From DASSKA01 sp963839365 (GTDB lineage: Bacteria > Actinomycetota > Actinomycetes > Propionibacteriales > Nocardioidaceae): a DNA stretch of 64,000 nucleotides. Made by a program: the position numbers and the translations under genes. The stretch covers positions 207,261 through 271,260 of the forward strand of contig CAWIUT010000005.1 of the NCBI GenBank assembly GCA_963839365.1, read 5' to 3'. Below the pieces are notes generated by a model, which ran no database searches, had not been told where the DNA came from, and was given only the letters and a program-made list of their open reading frames with translations. This document shows positions 7,852-16,789 of this stretch, piece by piece (the stretch's first letter is position 1; every line of letters starts with the position of its first letter).

Positions 7852-8679
7852 ATGCCCGCTGCCCTGACCGCCCTGCTGCGCGACCTCGCCCGCGACCGCC
7901 CCGACGGCACCGTCTCGGTCTGGTACGGCGGCATCGACGGGTCCGTCCGGTGGGCGCACGAGGAGGACGCGGTCCACTACGCGGCGAGCACCATGAAGCT
8001 GCCGCTGCTCGCTGCGACGTACCTCCGCGCCGAACGCGGCGAGCTGGACCTCGACGCCGAGGTGCCCGTGCACAACGACTTCCGGTCGGCGCTGGACGGC
8101 TCCCCGTTCCGGCTCGACCAGGCCGAGGACCAGGACGACGAGACCTGGTCCCGGATCGGCGGCACTGCGACCCTGCGGCAGCTGGCCCGGCACGCGATCG
8201 TCAAGTCGGGCAACCTGGCCACCAACCTGCTGCTCGAGCAGGTCGGTACCGGCACCGTTGCCGACGTGCTCGCGGCCGTCGACTGCGGCCCGGACACCCT
8301 GCTTCCGCGCGGCATCGAGGACGCCCGGGCCCGTGACGCGGGCCTGGACAACCACGTCACCGCCGCGGACCTGGCTCGGGTGATGGCTGCCATCGCGGAC
8401 CGGCGGATCGCCCAGCCGGCGACCTGCGTGGCCATGGAGGAGGTGCTTCTCGGGCAGGAGCACCGCGCCGGGATCCCCGCGGGCCTGCCGGACGGTACGA
8501 CGGTGGCGAACAAGACCGGCTGGGTGTCGGGCGTGACCCACGACGTGGCACTGGTCCGCCCCGACGATCTCGACCCCTACGTGCTGGTCGCGTGCACCAC
8601 GCTCGACGTACCCGAGGACGACGCGAACGCGCTGATCGCATCGATCAGTGCCGCGGTCTGGCAGGAGCACTGCACGTGA
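7852..8679 (+). CDS. Class A beta-lactamase-fold serine hydrolase
   Basis: A 275-residue penicillin-interacting serine hydrolase without a signal peptide. The three motifs are present and well spaced: S46-T-M-K49 (SxxK nucleophile), S119-G-N121 (SxN) and K221-T-G (KTG). The usual class A Glu166 loop is not obvious. Being cytosolic and first in an operon with an Ala-Glu-type epimerase and an NlpC/P60 peptidase, it more likely cleaves cell-wall peptides than confers drug resistance, but that is inference. It begins 22 bases after kstR, with a 13-bp tandem duplication around the kstR stop, and its stop overlaps the next start (GTGA). Confidence 0.82.
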   Translation: MPAALTALLRDLARDRPDGTVSVWYGGIDGSVRWAHEEDAVHYAASTMKLPLLAATYLRAERGELDLDAEVPVHNDFRSALDGSPFRLDQAEDQDDETWSRIGGTATLRQLARHAIVKSGNLATNLLLEQVGTGTVADVLAAVDCGPDTLLPRGIEDARARDAGLDNHVTAADLARVMAAIADRRIAQPATCVAMEEVLLGQEHRAGIPAGLPDGTTVANKTGWVSGVTHDVALVRPDDLDPYVLVACTTLDVPEDDANALIASISAAVWQEHCT

Positions 8680-9752
8680 GCCGGATCGAGCGCGTGAGCT
8701 GCGACCGGCTGAGCATCCCGCTGCACACGCCGTTCGTGACCGCGCTGCGCTCGACCCGCACGATCGACACGCTGGTCGTCCGGGTCACGGATGCCGACGG
8801 TGCTACGGGCTGGGGCGAGGCGCCCCAGGTCTGGCGGGTCACCGGTGAGTCGCTGGCCGGCGCCGAGGCGTGCGTGAGCGGTCCGCTGACCGACGCGGTG
8901 ACCGGCCTCGACGGGGACGAGCTCACCGGGCTGTGCCGCCTGGTGGCTGACGCGGTGCCCGGGAACTTCGGGGCCAAGTCCGCGGTCGACGTGGCGCTGC
9001 ACGACCTGGCGGCCCGCCGCCTGGGGGTGAGCCTGCCGCGGTTCCTCGGCACCGGGGTGCGCCAGGTGCCGACCGATGTCACGCTGGCGGCCTCGGACGC
9101 CGACTCGCTGGGTGAGGTGGCCGCGAAGCGGGTCGCCGACGGCTTCACCGTGCTCAAGATGAAGGTCGGCACCGACGCCGCCGGCGACCTGGCGCGGGTG
9201 CGGACCGTGCGTGCGCGCGTCGGCCCCGAGGTGACCATCCGGCTCGACGCGAACCAGGGCTGGACGCCGCGGGATGCGGTCCGCGCCATCTGCTCGATGG
9301 AGGACGCCGGACTCGACGTCGAGCTCGTCGAGCAGCCGGTCGCCGCGCCCGACCTGGACGGGTTGGCCTGGGTCACCGACCGGGTGGACACCCCGGTGCT
9401 CGCCGACGAGTCGGTCTTCGGCGTGCGCGACCTGGTGGAGCTGGTGCGGCGCCGCGCCGCCGACATGGTCAACGTCAAGCTGGCGAAGTGCGGCGGGTTG
9501 ACCGCAGCGCGGACGCTGCTCGAGCTGGCCCGGGCACAGGGCATGCAGGCACTGATCGGCTCGATGATGGAGTCGCCGATCGGGGTGGGCGCCGCCGCCA
9601 GCCTGGCCGCCGCGCACGGCGGCCGCCTCGTCGACGACCTGGACGCGGCGTGGTGGGCGGCGGCGTCGCCGCTGCGCGGTGGACTCACGTACGACGCGGC
9701 CACGGTCGTGCTGCCGGATGCCCCCGGCCTCGGCATCGAGGGGATGACGTGA
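8676..9752 (+). CDS. Enolase-superfamily dipeptide epimerase
   Basis: A 358-residue muconate-lactonizing-enzyme subgroup member, most like L-Ala-D/L-Glu epimerases (YkfB/YcjG). The catalytic set is complete: K161 and K163 (LKMKVG), metal ligands D191 (RLDANQGW), E219 (VEQPV) and D244 (ADES), and the second base K268 (NVKLAKCGG). It would interconvert L-Ala-D-Glu from peptidoglycan and L-Ala-L-Glu, feeding murein peptides into general catabolism. The start is the GTG overlapping the previous stop (GTGA), and the following gene overlaps in the same way, so the three are probably made in fixed ratio. Other dipeptide specificities are possible. Confidence 0.88.
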   Translation: MSRIERVSCDRLSIPLHTPFVTALRSTRTIDTLVVRVTDADGATGWGEAPQVWRVTGESLAGAEACVSGPLTDAVTGLDGDELTGLCRLVADAVPGNFGAKSAVDVALHDLAARRLGVSLPRFLGTGVRQVPTDVTLAASDADSLGEVAAKRVADGFTVLKMKVGTDAAGDLARVRTVRARVGPEVTIRLDANQGWTPRDAVRAICSMEDAGLDVELVEQPVAAPDLDGLAWVTDRVDTPVLADESVFGVRDLVELVRRRAADMVNVKLAKCGGLTAARTLLELARAQGMQALIGSMMESPIGVGAAASLAAAHGGRLVDDLDAAWWAAASPLRGGLTYDAATVVLPDAPGLGIEGMT

Positions 9753-10648
9753 CGTCGGACCTCCTCGCGGTCACGGTGCCGGTCGCCACCGTCTGGACCG
9801 GGCCCGACGCCCCGCGGCCCGTCGACGAGCCGGCTGTCCGCGACGTTCCCGACGTGGCGGCCTGGACGGCCGGGCTGGCCGAGGAGTCCTCACGTGCGGA
9901 CCTGCAGGGACGCACGCTCAGCCAGCTGCTGCTCGGCGACCCGGTGCAGGTGCTCGAGGACGCCGGCGGCTGGCTGCGGGTGGCGGCGCCGGGTCAGCCC
10001 GGCTCCGGCCACCCGGCCGGCTACCCGGGCTGGGTGCGCCGCGCGCATCTGACCGTGCCGCCGCAGCCCGGGCCCGCCGGTCATGCCCTGGTGCGGCGCC
10101 TCACCGCTGCGTGCACGCTCGCCGACGGGGAGCAGATGACGCTGTCGCACGGCACGCTCCTGACCATCGAGACGGTCGTGGCCTCCCGGCTCCGGGTCGC
10201 GCTGCCCGACGGTCGGCAGGGCACGCTTAACCGGTCCGACGTGCTCATCGGCGAGGACGAGCAGACCGGGATCGACGTGCTGGCGGCGGCGCGTACCTTC
10301 CTCGGCGTCAGGTACCTCTGGGGTGGCACCTGCGGCTGGGGGGTGGACTGCTCCGGGCTGGTGCACCTGGCCTTCCGGTTGCACGGTGTCGTGGTGCCCC
10401 GGGACGCGAGGGACCAGGCCGCCTCGCCGCGCCTGCAACCGGTGCCCCTCGACGCGGTGCGACCGGGCGACCTGTACTTCTTCGCCGCGCCCGGCGCGCG
10501 GGTGCACCACGTCGGGTTCGCCTCCCGGCCGCTCGCCCCCGACGGCACCCGCTGGATGCTGCACGCGCCCGGGACGGCCGGCTACGTCGAGGATGCGCCC
10601 CTCGCCGAGGAGCGCGTCCGAACGTTGGTCGGCGCCGGCCGCTTCTGA
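9749..10648 (+). CDS. NlpC/P60 (C40) cell-wall peptide endopeptidase
   Basis: A 299-residue protein with bacterial SH3-like segments in the first half and a C-terminal NlpC/P60 papain-like domain. C201 in VDCSGLVHLAF is the nucleophile, H254 in HHVGF the base and H272 in LHAPG the third polar residue. No signal peptide is seen, so it acts in the cytosol. This matches the YkfC type, which cuts between gamma-D-Glu and the diamino acid of murein peptides after an N-terminal L-Ala. With the epimerase and serine hydrolase upstream it completes a recycling route for muropeptides. Confidence 0.87.
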   Translation: MTSDLLAVTVPVATVWTGPDAPRPVDEPAVRDVPDVAAWTAGLAEESSRADLQGRTLSQLLLGDPVQVLEDAGGWLRVAAPGQPGSGHPAGYPGWVRRAHLTVPPQPGPAGHALVRRLTAACTLADGEQMTLSHGTLLTIETVVASRLRVALPDGRQGTLNRSDVLIGEDEQTGIDVLAAARTFLGVRYLWGGTCGWGVDCSGLVHLAFRLHGVVVPRDARDQAASPRLQPVPLDAVRPGDLYFFAAPGARVHHVGFASRPLAPDGTRWMLHAPGTAGYVEDAPLAEERVRTLVGAGRF

Positions 10649-10672
10649 TCGTGCCGGCCGTTTCCTCGCTGA

Positions 10673-10689
10673 CCGGGAGGCTGTCCCGG
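10673..10689. terminator. Small hairpin after the recycling operon
   Basis: CCGGGA-GGCTG-TCCCGG is a perfect 6-bp stem with a 5-base loop, 25 bases after the NlpC/P60 stop and 22 before the next ATG. There is no T-run, so it is only a weak candidate for a terminator or a small operator. Confidence 0.3.
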
Positions 10690-10710
10690 CGACCCACCTA
10701 GAATTCGCTC

Positions 10711-11286
10711 ATGTCCCCGACCGACCCGGCCGTGTGGGCCCGGTTCAGCCAGGATCCCCGGCTGTCAGGCGCCGCGGGCCTGCGCGCGTCCGACCGCGAC
10801 CGCGACGTGGTCCTGCAGGTGCTGGCCGAGGGGTACGCCGACGGTCGCCTGGACCGCGAGGAGTACGACGAACGCGCCGAGACCGCTTCCCGCGCCAAGA
10901 CCCTCGGCGAGCTCCCGCCGTTGGTCGCCGATCTGGTGCCCGAGACGTCGATCGGGCCGTCCTCGGACCTGACCCTCGGCACCCCGCAGGAGCTGGACGC
11001 CCGTGCACGGGCCGCCTACGCCGCCCGGCGCCGGCGTGCCCTGTCCGGGATGCTGGTCCCGACCGTGGTCACGTTCGTGATCTGGTTCGCCATCAGCTTC
11101 GGACCGGGCGGCTGGCACTTCAGCTTCCCCTGGCCGGTGTTCGTGCTGCTCGGCACCGGCATCAACCTGCTACGGGTGCTGGTGCACAGGCAGGACCTGG
11201 TCCTCGAGGAGCGCGAGAAGCTGGAGAAGAGACGCCGCAAGGCGCTCGAACGGCCCGAGCAGCCTCGGGGGCCCGAGGAGCCCTGA
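10711..11286 (+). CDS. DUF1707 and 2TM-domain membrane protein
   Basis: A 191-residue protein typical of actinomycetes. The N-terminal DUF1707 domain (LRASDRDRDVVLQVLAEGYADGRLDREEYDERAETASRAKTLGEL in outline, about residues 25-75) contains the usual ASDxDR and GRLxxxEYDER patterns. It is followed by two membrane helices (about residues 112-128 and 135-155) and a charged, probably coiled-coil tail (LEEREKLEKRRRKALE). The function is unknown; DUF1707 proteins are often linked to envelope stress but nothing here proves that. Confidence 0.85.
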   Translation: MSPTDPAVWARFSQDPRLSGAAGLRASDRDRDVVLQVLAEGYADGRLDREEYDERAETASRAKTLGELPPLVADLVPETSIGPSSDLTLGTPQELDARARAAYAARRRRALSGMLVPTVVTFVIWFAISFGPGGWHFSFPWPVFVLLGTGINLLRVLVHRQDLVLEEREKLEKRRRKALERPEQPRGPEEP

Positions 11287-11316
11287 GCGGGCCCTGGCCC
11301 GCACCCGGCCCACCCC

Positions 11317-11478
11317 TCACGGGCGCGACAAGATCACGTAGAGCGCGTGGATCACCCCGGGGATGAAGCCGAGGATGGTCAGCACCACGTTGAGCCAGAA
11401 CGGCCCCCGCAGTCCGACCTTCAGCCCGACACCGAGCGGGGGGAAGATGATGGCGAGGATGATCAGCAGGATGTTCAT
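11317..11478 (-). CDS. YqaE/Pmp3 family small membrane protein
   Basis: A 53-residue protein. It opens MNILLIILAIIFPPLGVGL and continues through GPFWLNVVLTILGFIPGVIHALYVI, the two-helix pattern of the YqaE/Pmp3 (UPF0057) family. These proteolipids sit in the cytoplasmic membrane and are linked to salt and cold stress and membrane potential in other organisms. The PPLGVGL and LGFIPGVIHALY motifs are diagnostic. It lies between two convergent or unrelated neighbours and has no partner gene. Confidence 0.88.
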   Translation of the reverse strand: MNILLIILAIIFPPLGVGLKVGLRGPFWLNVVLTILGFIPGVIHALYVILSRP

Positions 11479-11533
11479 CTGAACGGCGTACCCGATCGGC
11501 GCCCGATCATCCGGGCCCGACCATCAGGCCCGG

Positions 11534-13654
11534 TCAGCGCGCCCCGGCCTCGACCATCTGCCGCAGCTCCCGCTTCAGCTCCGAGATCTCGTCGCGCAGC
11601 CGGGCGGCAAGCTCGAACTGCAGCTCGGCAGCGGCGGTGTGCATCTGGTCCGTGAGCTGCTGCACGAGGTCGGCCAGGTCCCGCGCCGGGACCCCGGCGA
11701 GCTCGCTCGAAGACGCAGCGTGCCTGTCCCTGGACGACAGCCCGGGCACAGGTGCCTTGCCCCGGGACTGCTGACGGCCACCGCCGCCGAGCAGCTGCTG
11801 GGTGTCCTCGTCCTCACGGGCCAGCATCTCGGTGATGTCGGCGATCCGCTTGCGCAGCGGCTGGGGGTCGACCCCGTTCGCCTTGTTGTAGGCGACCTGC
11901 TTCTCGCGGCGACGGTTGGTCTCGTCGATGGCCGACTCCATGGAGGGCGTGATCTTGTCGGCGTACATGACCACCTGACCGGACACGTTCCGGGCCGCCC
12001 GGCCGATGGTCTGGATGAGCGACTTGTCCGAGCGCAGGAAGCCCTCCTTGTCGGCGTCCAGGATCGCCACCAGGGACACCTCTGGCAGGTCCAGCCCCTC
12101 GCGGAGCAGGTTGATCCCGACGAGCACGTCGTACTCCCCCAGCCGCAGCTCGCGCAGCAGCTCGACCCGGCGCAGGGTGTCCACCTCGCTGTGCAGGTAC
12201 CGGGTGCGCACCCCCGCCTCGAGCAGGTAGTCGGTGAGGTCCTCGGCCATCTTCTTGGTCAGCGTGGTGACGAGCGCCCGCTCGTTGCGCTCCACGCGGG
12301 TGTTGATCTCGTGGATCAGGTCGTCGATCTGCCCCTTGGTCGGCTTCACCAGCACCTCCGGGTCGACGAGCCCGGTGGGCCGGATGATCTGCTCGACCAC
12401 GTTCTTCGGGCCGCCCACCTTGGCCATCTCGTAGTCGCCCGGGGTGGCGGACAGGTAGATGGTCTGCCCGATCCGCTCCAGGAACTCCTCCCACTTCAGC
12501 GGCCGGTTGTCCATCGCGCTCGGCAGCCGGAAGCCGTGCTCGACCAGGTTGCGCTTGCGGGACATGTCGCCTTCGTACATCCCGCCGATCTGTGGCACGG
12601 CCACGTGCGACTCGTCGACGACGAGCAGGAAGTCCTCGGGGAAGTAGTCCAGCAGACAGTTCGGAGCCGACCCCGGGGACCGGCCGTCGATGTGCATCGA
12701 GTAGTTCTCGATCCCGGAGCACGAGCCGACCTGGCGCATCATCTCGATGTCGTACGTGGTCCGCATCCGCAGCCGTTGGGCCTCGAGCAGCTTGCCCTGC
12801 CGCTCGAAGGTCGCCAGCCGCTCCTCGAGCTCGGCCTCGATCCCGCGGATCGCGCGCTCCATCCGCTCCGGACCGGCCACGTAGTGGGAGGCCGGGAACA
12901 CGTAGAGCTCGGTGTCCTCGGTGACCACCTCGCCGGTGAGCGGGTGCAGCGTCATCAACCGCTCGATCTCGTCGCCGAAGAACTCCACCCGGACGGCGAG
13001 CTCCTCGTACATCGGGAAGATCTCCAGGGTGTCCCCACGCACCCGGAACGTGCCGCGGGTGAACGCCATGTCGTTGCGGGTGTACTGGATCTCGACGAGC
13101 CGCCGCAGGATCTGGTCGCGCTCCATGTCGCTGGAGCCCACCTTGAGCGGCACCATCCGGTCGACGTACTCCTGCGGCGTGCCCAGGCCGTAGATGCAGG
13201 ACACCGTGGAGACCACGATCACATCCCGGCGGGTGAGCAGGGAGTTGGTCGCCGAGTGCCGCAGCCGCTCCACCTCCTCGTTGATCGAGGAGTCCTTCTC
13301 GATGTAGGTGTCGGTCTGCGGGACGTACGCCTCGGGCTGGTAGTAGTCGTAGTAGGAGACGAAGTACTCCACCGCGTTGTCGGGGAAGAGCTCGCGCAGC
13401 TCGTTGGCGAACTGCGCCGCCAGCGTCTTGTTCGGCTGCATCACCAAGGTCGGCCGTTGCAGCCGTTCCACCGCCCACGCCACGGTGGCAGTCTTCCCGG
13501 TGCCGGTGGCGCCGAGCAGCACGACGTCCTGCTCCCCGCCGTTGATCCGCCGCTCGATGTCCTCGATCGCGGTCGGCTGGTCCCCAGACGGGGAGTAGTC
13601 GGAGACGACCTTGAACGGCGCCACCCGGCGCTCCAGATCGGTGACAGGTCTCAT
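11534..13654 (-). CDS. uvrB: Excinuclease ABC subunit B
   Basis: UvrB is the damage-verifying helicase-like subunit of nucleotide excision repair. At 706 residues it has full length. Walker A is GATGTGKT at residues 48-55, the beta-hairpin region is YFVSYYDYYQPEAYVPQTDTYIEKD in outline, the Walker B-like box is LLVVDESH, and LLREGLDLPEVSLVAILDADKEGFLRS in outline is the helicase motif V/VI region. The C-terminal UVR motif (LADLVQQLTDQMHTAAAELQFE in outline) contacts UvrA/UvrC. The ATG at 13654 is ten bases from the stop of the PIG-L gene, so read-through from that operon is likely. I saw no LexA box within about 100 bases. Confidence 0.98.
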   Translation of the reverse strand: MRPVTDLERRVAPFKVVSDYSPSGDQPTAIEDIERRINGGEQDVVLLGATGTGKTATVAWAVERLQRPTLVMQPNKTLAAQFANELRELFPDNAVEYFVSYYDYYQPEAYVPQTDTYIEKDSSINEEVERLRHSATNSLLTRRDVIVVSTVSCIYGLGTPQEYVDRMVPLKVGSSDMERDQILRRLVEIQYTRNDMAFTRGTFRVRGDTLEIFPMYEELAVRVEFFGDEIERLMTLHPLTGEVVTEDTELYVFPASHYVAGPERMERAIRGIEAELEERLATFERQGKLLEAQRLRMRTTYDIEMMRQVGSCSGIENYSMHIDGRSPGSAPNCLLDYFPEDFLLVVDESHVAVPQIGGMYEGDMSRKRNLVEHGFRLPSAMDNRPLKWEEFLERIGQTIYLSATPGDYEMAKVGGPKNVVEQIIRPTGLVDPEVLVKPTKGQIDDLIHEINTRVERNERALVTTLTKKMAEDLTDYLLEAGVRTRYLHSEVDTLRRVELLRELRLGEYDVLVGINLLREGLDLPEVSLVAILDADKEGFLRSDKSLIQTIGRAARNVSGQVVMYADKITPSMESAIDETNRRREKQVAYNKANGVDPQPLRKRIADITEMLAREDEDTQQLLGGGGRQQSRGKAPVPGLSSRDRHAASSSELAGVPARDLADLVQQLTDQMHTAAAELQFELAARLRDEISELKRELRQMVEAGAR

Positions 13655-13664
13655 GCCTGCGAGC

Positions 13665-14516
13665 CTACGTGGCTCCTCCGACAGCGTGGCGGCCCGCACG
13701 TTCCTCACCCGGCCGCAGGGACGCGAAGATGTCGTCGACGGGACGGCCCGGGACCCGGCCCCGCTCCACGAACCACTCCCGTCCGAAGGCAAGCGCGAAC
13801 AGCGGCGCCGGGAACCGCAGCATCCGGTCGAGCACCCGGACCTCTCCGTCGGCACGACGCTGGGAGCCGTGCGCGGCCATCGCCGCCCGCTTCGCGGCCA
13901 GGTGGCCGGTGAACCGGACGCGGTGGGTGATCGCCCGGTGCGGGGTGAAGACGGCCCGGCTGCCGAACGGGGCGGACCTCCCGAGGCCGTCGCCCAGCCA
14001 ACGCAGCAGCCGCAGCGCCCAGCCGAACAGCGCCGCGTCCACGGTCGCCTCGAGCACGACGGGGGTGCCCGCCAGCTGCGCCGCGCGGACCCCCACCTCG
14101 TGCACCCGCACGTGGTCGGGGTGGCCGTAGCCGCCGTTCGCGTCGTAGACGGTGAGCACGTCGGCCCGCTCCTCGACCAGCAGGTCGGCCAGCCGGCGGG
14201 CGGCCCCCTCCGCGTCCCCGGACGCGAACCCGTCAGGGGCCCGGCCCTCCAGGCCGGAGTCCCGGTAGCCGAGGCGGACGAGCCGGGAGCACCCGAGCGC
14301 CCGGGCAGCCTGCTGCAGCTCGTGCACCCGCAGCGCAGCCAGCCGGTTGCCGTGGCCGTCCTCGTCGCCGGCGAGCCCGCGGTCTCCGTCGGTGGCCGTG
14401 ACGAGCACCACCCGGTGACCCTCGGCGGCAGCCCTCGCGAGCGTCCCCCCGGTGAGCAGCGCCTCGTCGTCGGGATGGGCGTGGAAGGAGACCAGGGTGA
14501 ACCGCGGGTCGGTCAC
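13665..14516 (-). CDS. PIG-L family zinc deacetylase
   Basis: A 283-residue metal-dependent N-deacetylase of the LmbE/PIG-L/MshB family. The zinc site is visible: H14-P-D-D17 (AHPDDEALLTGG) near the N-terminus and YGHPDHVRVHE around residue 140. These enzymes remove an acetyl group from N-acetylglucosamine-type sugars on lipids, inositol or antibiotics. The GTG start overlaps the stop of the upstream GT4 gene (GTGA). With a glycosyltransferase and a flippase-like protein upstream it probably trims a GlcNAc-containing envelope lipid. MshB-type mycothiol work is possible but the neighbours do not favour it. Confidence 0.85.
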   Translation of the reverse strand: MTDPRFTLVSFHAHPDDEALLTGGTLARAAAEGHRVVLVTATDGDRGLAGDEDGHGNRLAALRVHELQQAARALGCSRLVRLGYRDSGLEGRAPDGFASGDAEGAARRLADLLVEERADVLTVYDANGGYGHPDHVRVHEVGVRAAQLAGTPVVLEATVDAALFGWALRLLRWLGDGLGRSAPFGSRAVFTPHRAITHRVRFTGHLAAKRAAMAAHGSQRRADGEVRVLDRMLRFPAPLFALAFGREWFVERGRVPGRPVDDIFASLRPGEERAGRHAVGGAT

Positions 14517-15628
14517 CGCAGCGGCTCCCCCGTCAGCAGTCGGCGCACCGGGCTGCGGTGCCCGTCCACGACGGCGCGGGCCCGGGCGTAGGCAGCGTCG
14601 TTGCGGGCCAGGGCATGCCGCCAGGTCATCGCGGTGGGCGTCGTTCGGTTGTGCTCCGAGATCCGCCACCGCAGTCCCGCGTCCTCGACCAGCAGCTGCA
14701 GCGCCCTGACCATCTCCCGGTCCGAGCCGGCGAGCAGTCCCTCCACGCCGTGGGTGATGAACTCGGCCAGCCCGGTGCCGGTCCGGCCGACCACAGGCAA
14801 CCCCAGGCTGCGCGCCTCCAGCGCCGCGATGCCGAAGGACTCCCGGGTCGCGGGGGCGGCGTAGACGTCCGCTGCGGCCACGCGGTCCAGCACTTCGCTG
14901 CGGTTCAGCCGGCCGGTCAGGGTCACCCTGCCGGACAGCCCTTCCCGGTGCACCATCCGTTCCAGCGCGCCGCGCAGCGGGCCGTCGCCGACCAGGACCA
15001 GCTCGAAGGGCCGCCCGCTGCGGTGCTGGAGGGTCCGCATCATCCGCAGCAGCTGCCGGGGTCGCTTCCGGGCAGCGAGCCGCATGGTGCTGACGATCCG
15101 CACCGGTGCCGAGTCCGCCGGGGTGGCCGTCCGGGCAGCTGCGGTCACGGCGTTGGGCACCACCCGCACCTCGGTCCTGCCGGGCAGAGCCGGCCGCACC
15201 AGCTCGGCGGCGGCGCGGCTCACGGCGGTCCACACGACCGGCGCGAACCAGAGCCCGTAGGCCCCCGCTGCCAGGGTCGGCAGCGGTCCCAACCCGCTCC
15301 ACAGCGAGTGCACGGTGACGACCGTCGGCAGCCGGGTCCGCGCCGCCCGCGCCGCGACCATGGACGCAAAGGGCGAGACTGCGGAGACGTGGGCGTGCAC
15401 CACGTCGTAGTCGGCCAGCTGCTCGGCACCCGCCACGGCGCCACCGACCCGGAGCACGCGGACCGGGCCGTCGTCGGCTTCGGTCTCACCGTCCGAGCCC
15501 GCCTCGGCCGGGGTCAGGACGGTGACGGTGTCGCCGCGGGCGCTCTGCCGCCCGGCCAGGTCCGCGACGTGGGTCTCGATGCCGCCGAGCCCCGGGAGGT
15601 AGACGTCGGTGGCGTGCAGGATCTTCAC
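14513..15628 (-). CDS. Glycosyltransferase family 4 protein
   Basis: A 371-residue GT-B glycosyltransferase. Seen are the N-terminal glycine loop LPGLGGIETHVADLAGRQ, DYDVVHAHVS, VVTVHSLW, RVVPNAV, and the nucleotide-binding region RESFGIAALEARSLGLPVV with the ExxxxxxxE pattern. The order and length fit MshA/PimB-like GT4 enzymes, but the substrate is not deducible. The gene overlaps both neighbours by GTGA, lying between a flippase-like membrane protein and a PIG-L deacetylase, which points to assembly of one glycolipid. Confidence 0.87.
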   Translation of the reverse strand: MKILHATDVYLPGLGGIETHVADLAGRQSARGDTVTVLTPAEAGSDGETEADDGPVRVLRVGGAVAGAEQLADYDVVHAHVSAVSPFASMVAARAARTRLPTVVTVHSLWSGLGPLPTLAAGAYGLWFAPVVWTAVSRAAAELVRPALPGRTEVRVVPNAVTAAARTATPADSAPVRIVSTMRLAARKRPRQLLRMMRTLQHRSGRPFELVLVGDGPLRGALERMVHREGLSGRVTLTGRLNRSEVLDRVAAADVYAAPATRESFGIAALEARSLGLPVVGRTGTGLAEFITHGVEGLLAGSDREMVRALQLLVEDAGLRWRISEHNRTTPTAMTWRHALARNDAAYARARAVVDGHRSPVRRLLTGEPLR

Positions 15629-16644
15629 GTCGCGGCCCCCGAGAGCTGATGCGTACGACGCTGCAGCCAGGCCCACCCGGCGAGCAGCACCCCACCGACC
15701 GGGATCTCCATGGCGACCAGGAAGACCCGGTAGAGCAGGACGCCGGCCACCACCGACGTGGGGTCCAGCCCCGTGGCCACCAGCCAGGCGATGGTGCCGA
15801 CCTCGGCCACTCCGGCGCCGCCCGGGGTGATCGGCACGATCGTGCCGAGCCGCTCGATGGCGGCGGCGACCAGGATCGTGGTCACCGGGACGGTCAGCCC
15901 CACCGTGCGCAGGGACAGCCCCAGGAGCAGCACCTGCGCCGCGACGTACCCGATGCTGCCGGCCAGCAGCACCGGCCAGCGGCGGCGCAGCGCCCCGTCG
16001 ATGCGCTGGCCCGACGCTCGCAGGCGGTGCTTGACGGCGGCCACCCGGCCCGGCCGGCCCACACCGGCTCCCGGCGCGGCCGGGCCGGGCGGGGCGGGCG
16101 TCCGCACGCTCCACAGGTGCACGGCCAGTGCGCCCAGCAGGGCGGCACCGCAGACCGCCGAGGACACCCAGAGCACCAGCGGCACCCGCAGGGACAGGGC
16201 GAGCAGCGTGGCCGCGGCCACCACCGGAAGCGCAAGCTTCGCGAGGACGTCGAGGGCGTTGGTGAGCACCGTGAACGCGATGAACGCACCGTTGCTGTGC
16301 CCCCAGCGTCGCAGCATCTTCCAGTTCAGGGCGGTGGCGACCGCTCCCCCGAGGGGGATGACGTTGGCCACCGCGCTACCGGTGAGGTTCAGCAGCAGCC
16401 CGCGGCGGGCGCCCAGCCCGGGCATGGCAGCCGACAGCACCAACGAGTAGACGCCGAGCCCGGCCAGCCACACGGCGGCCAGGACCAGCAGCCGCAGCGG
16501 GGTCACCCCCTCGATCACGTCCTCCACCGCGGGCGGCTTCACCCCGGCGACGCCCTGGGTCGCCACCCACAAGCCGCCGACGATGACGGTGACGACGAAC
16601 AGGCCGCGGACGACGAGCGACCGCGCGGACAACGTCGCTGACAT
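15625..16644 (-). CDS. Lysylphosphatidylglycerol synthase TM/flippase-like membrane protein
   Basis: A 339-residue polytopic protein of the UPF0104/AglD-like family (flippase-like domain). Eight or so hydrophobic helices are visible. The conserved features GSAVANVIPLGGAVATALNWKML in outline (residues about 90-110) and IVPITPGGAGVAEVG in the C-terminal third are diagnostic. There is no lysyl-transferase catalytic domain. Such proteins are thought to move lipid-linked sugars or lipids across the membrane. It is the first gene of an operon with GT4, PIG-L and probably uvrB. The intergenic region to the divergent phospholipase gene holds a small GGCTG-ATTTC-CAGCC dyad (16691-16705). Confidence 0.85.
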   Translation of the reverse strand: MSATLSARSLVVRGLFVVTVIVGGLWVATQGVAGVKPPAVEDVIEGVTPLRLLVLAAVWLAGLGVYSLVLSAAMPGLGARRGLLLNLTGSAVANVIPLGGAVATALNWKMLRRWGHSNGAFIAFTVLTNALDVLAKLALPVVAAATLLALSLRVPLVLWVSSAVCGAALLGALAVHLWSVRTPAPPGPAAPGAGVGRPGRVAAVKHRLRASGQRIDGALRRRWPVLLAGSIGYVAAQVLLLGLSLRTVGLTVPVTTILVAAAIERLGTIVPITPGGAGVAEVGTIAWLVATGLDPTSVVAGVLLYRVFLVAMEIPVGGVLLAGWAWLQRRTHQLSGAAT

Positions 16645-16789
16645 GGGGGCTTCCTGGCTCGACTCTGCGAGGTCACGGACCCCACAATCTGGCTGATTTC
16701 CAGCCTAGAGCTCGAAACAGCCGGGTCTGGCAAGGAACGCTGAGAGCGGGGTAAGAAGTTCGCGGCGCCGGTGCTGGCAAGATTGGGCC

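Noticed and set aside
13655..13760. LexA box for uvrB
   Set aside because: No TCGAAC-N4-GTTCGA or close variant was found there.
11639..13912. 757-codon open frame opposite uvrB
   Set aside because: uvrB is certain on the other strand; the translation is Val/Leu/His/Gln-rich shadow without motifs.
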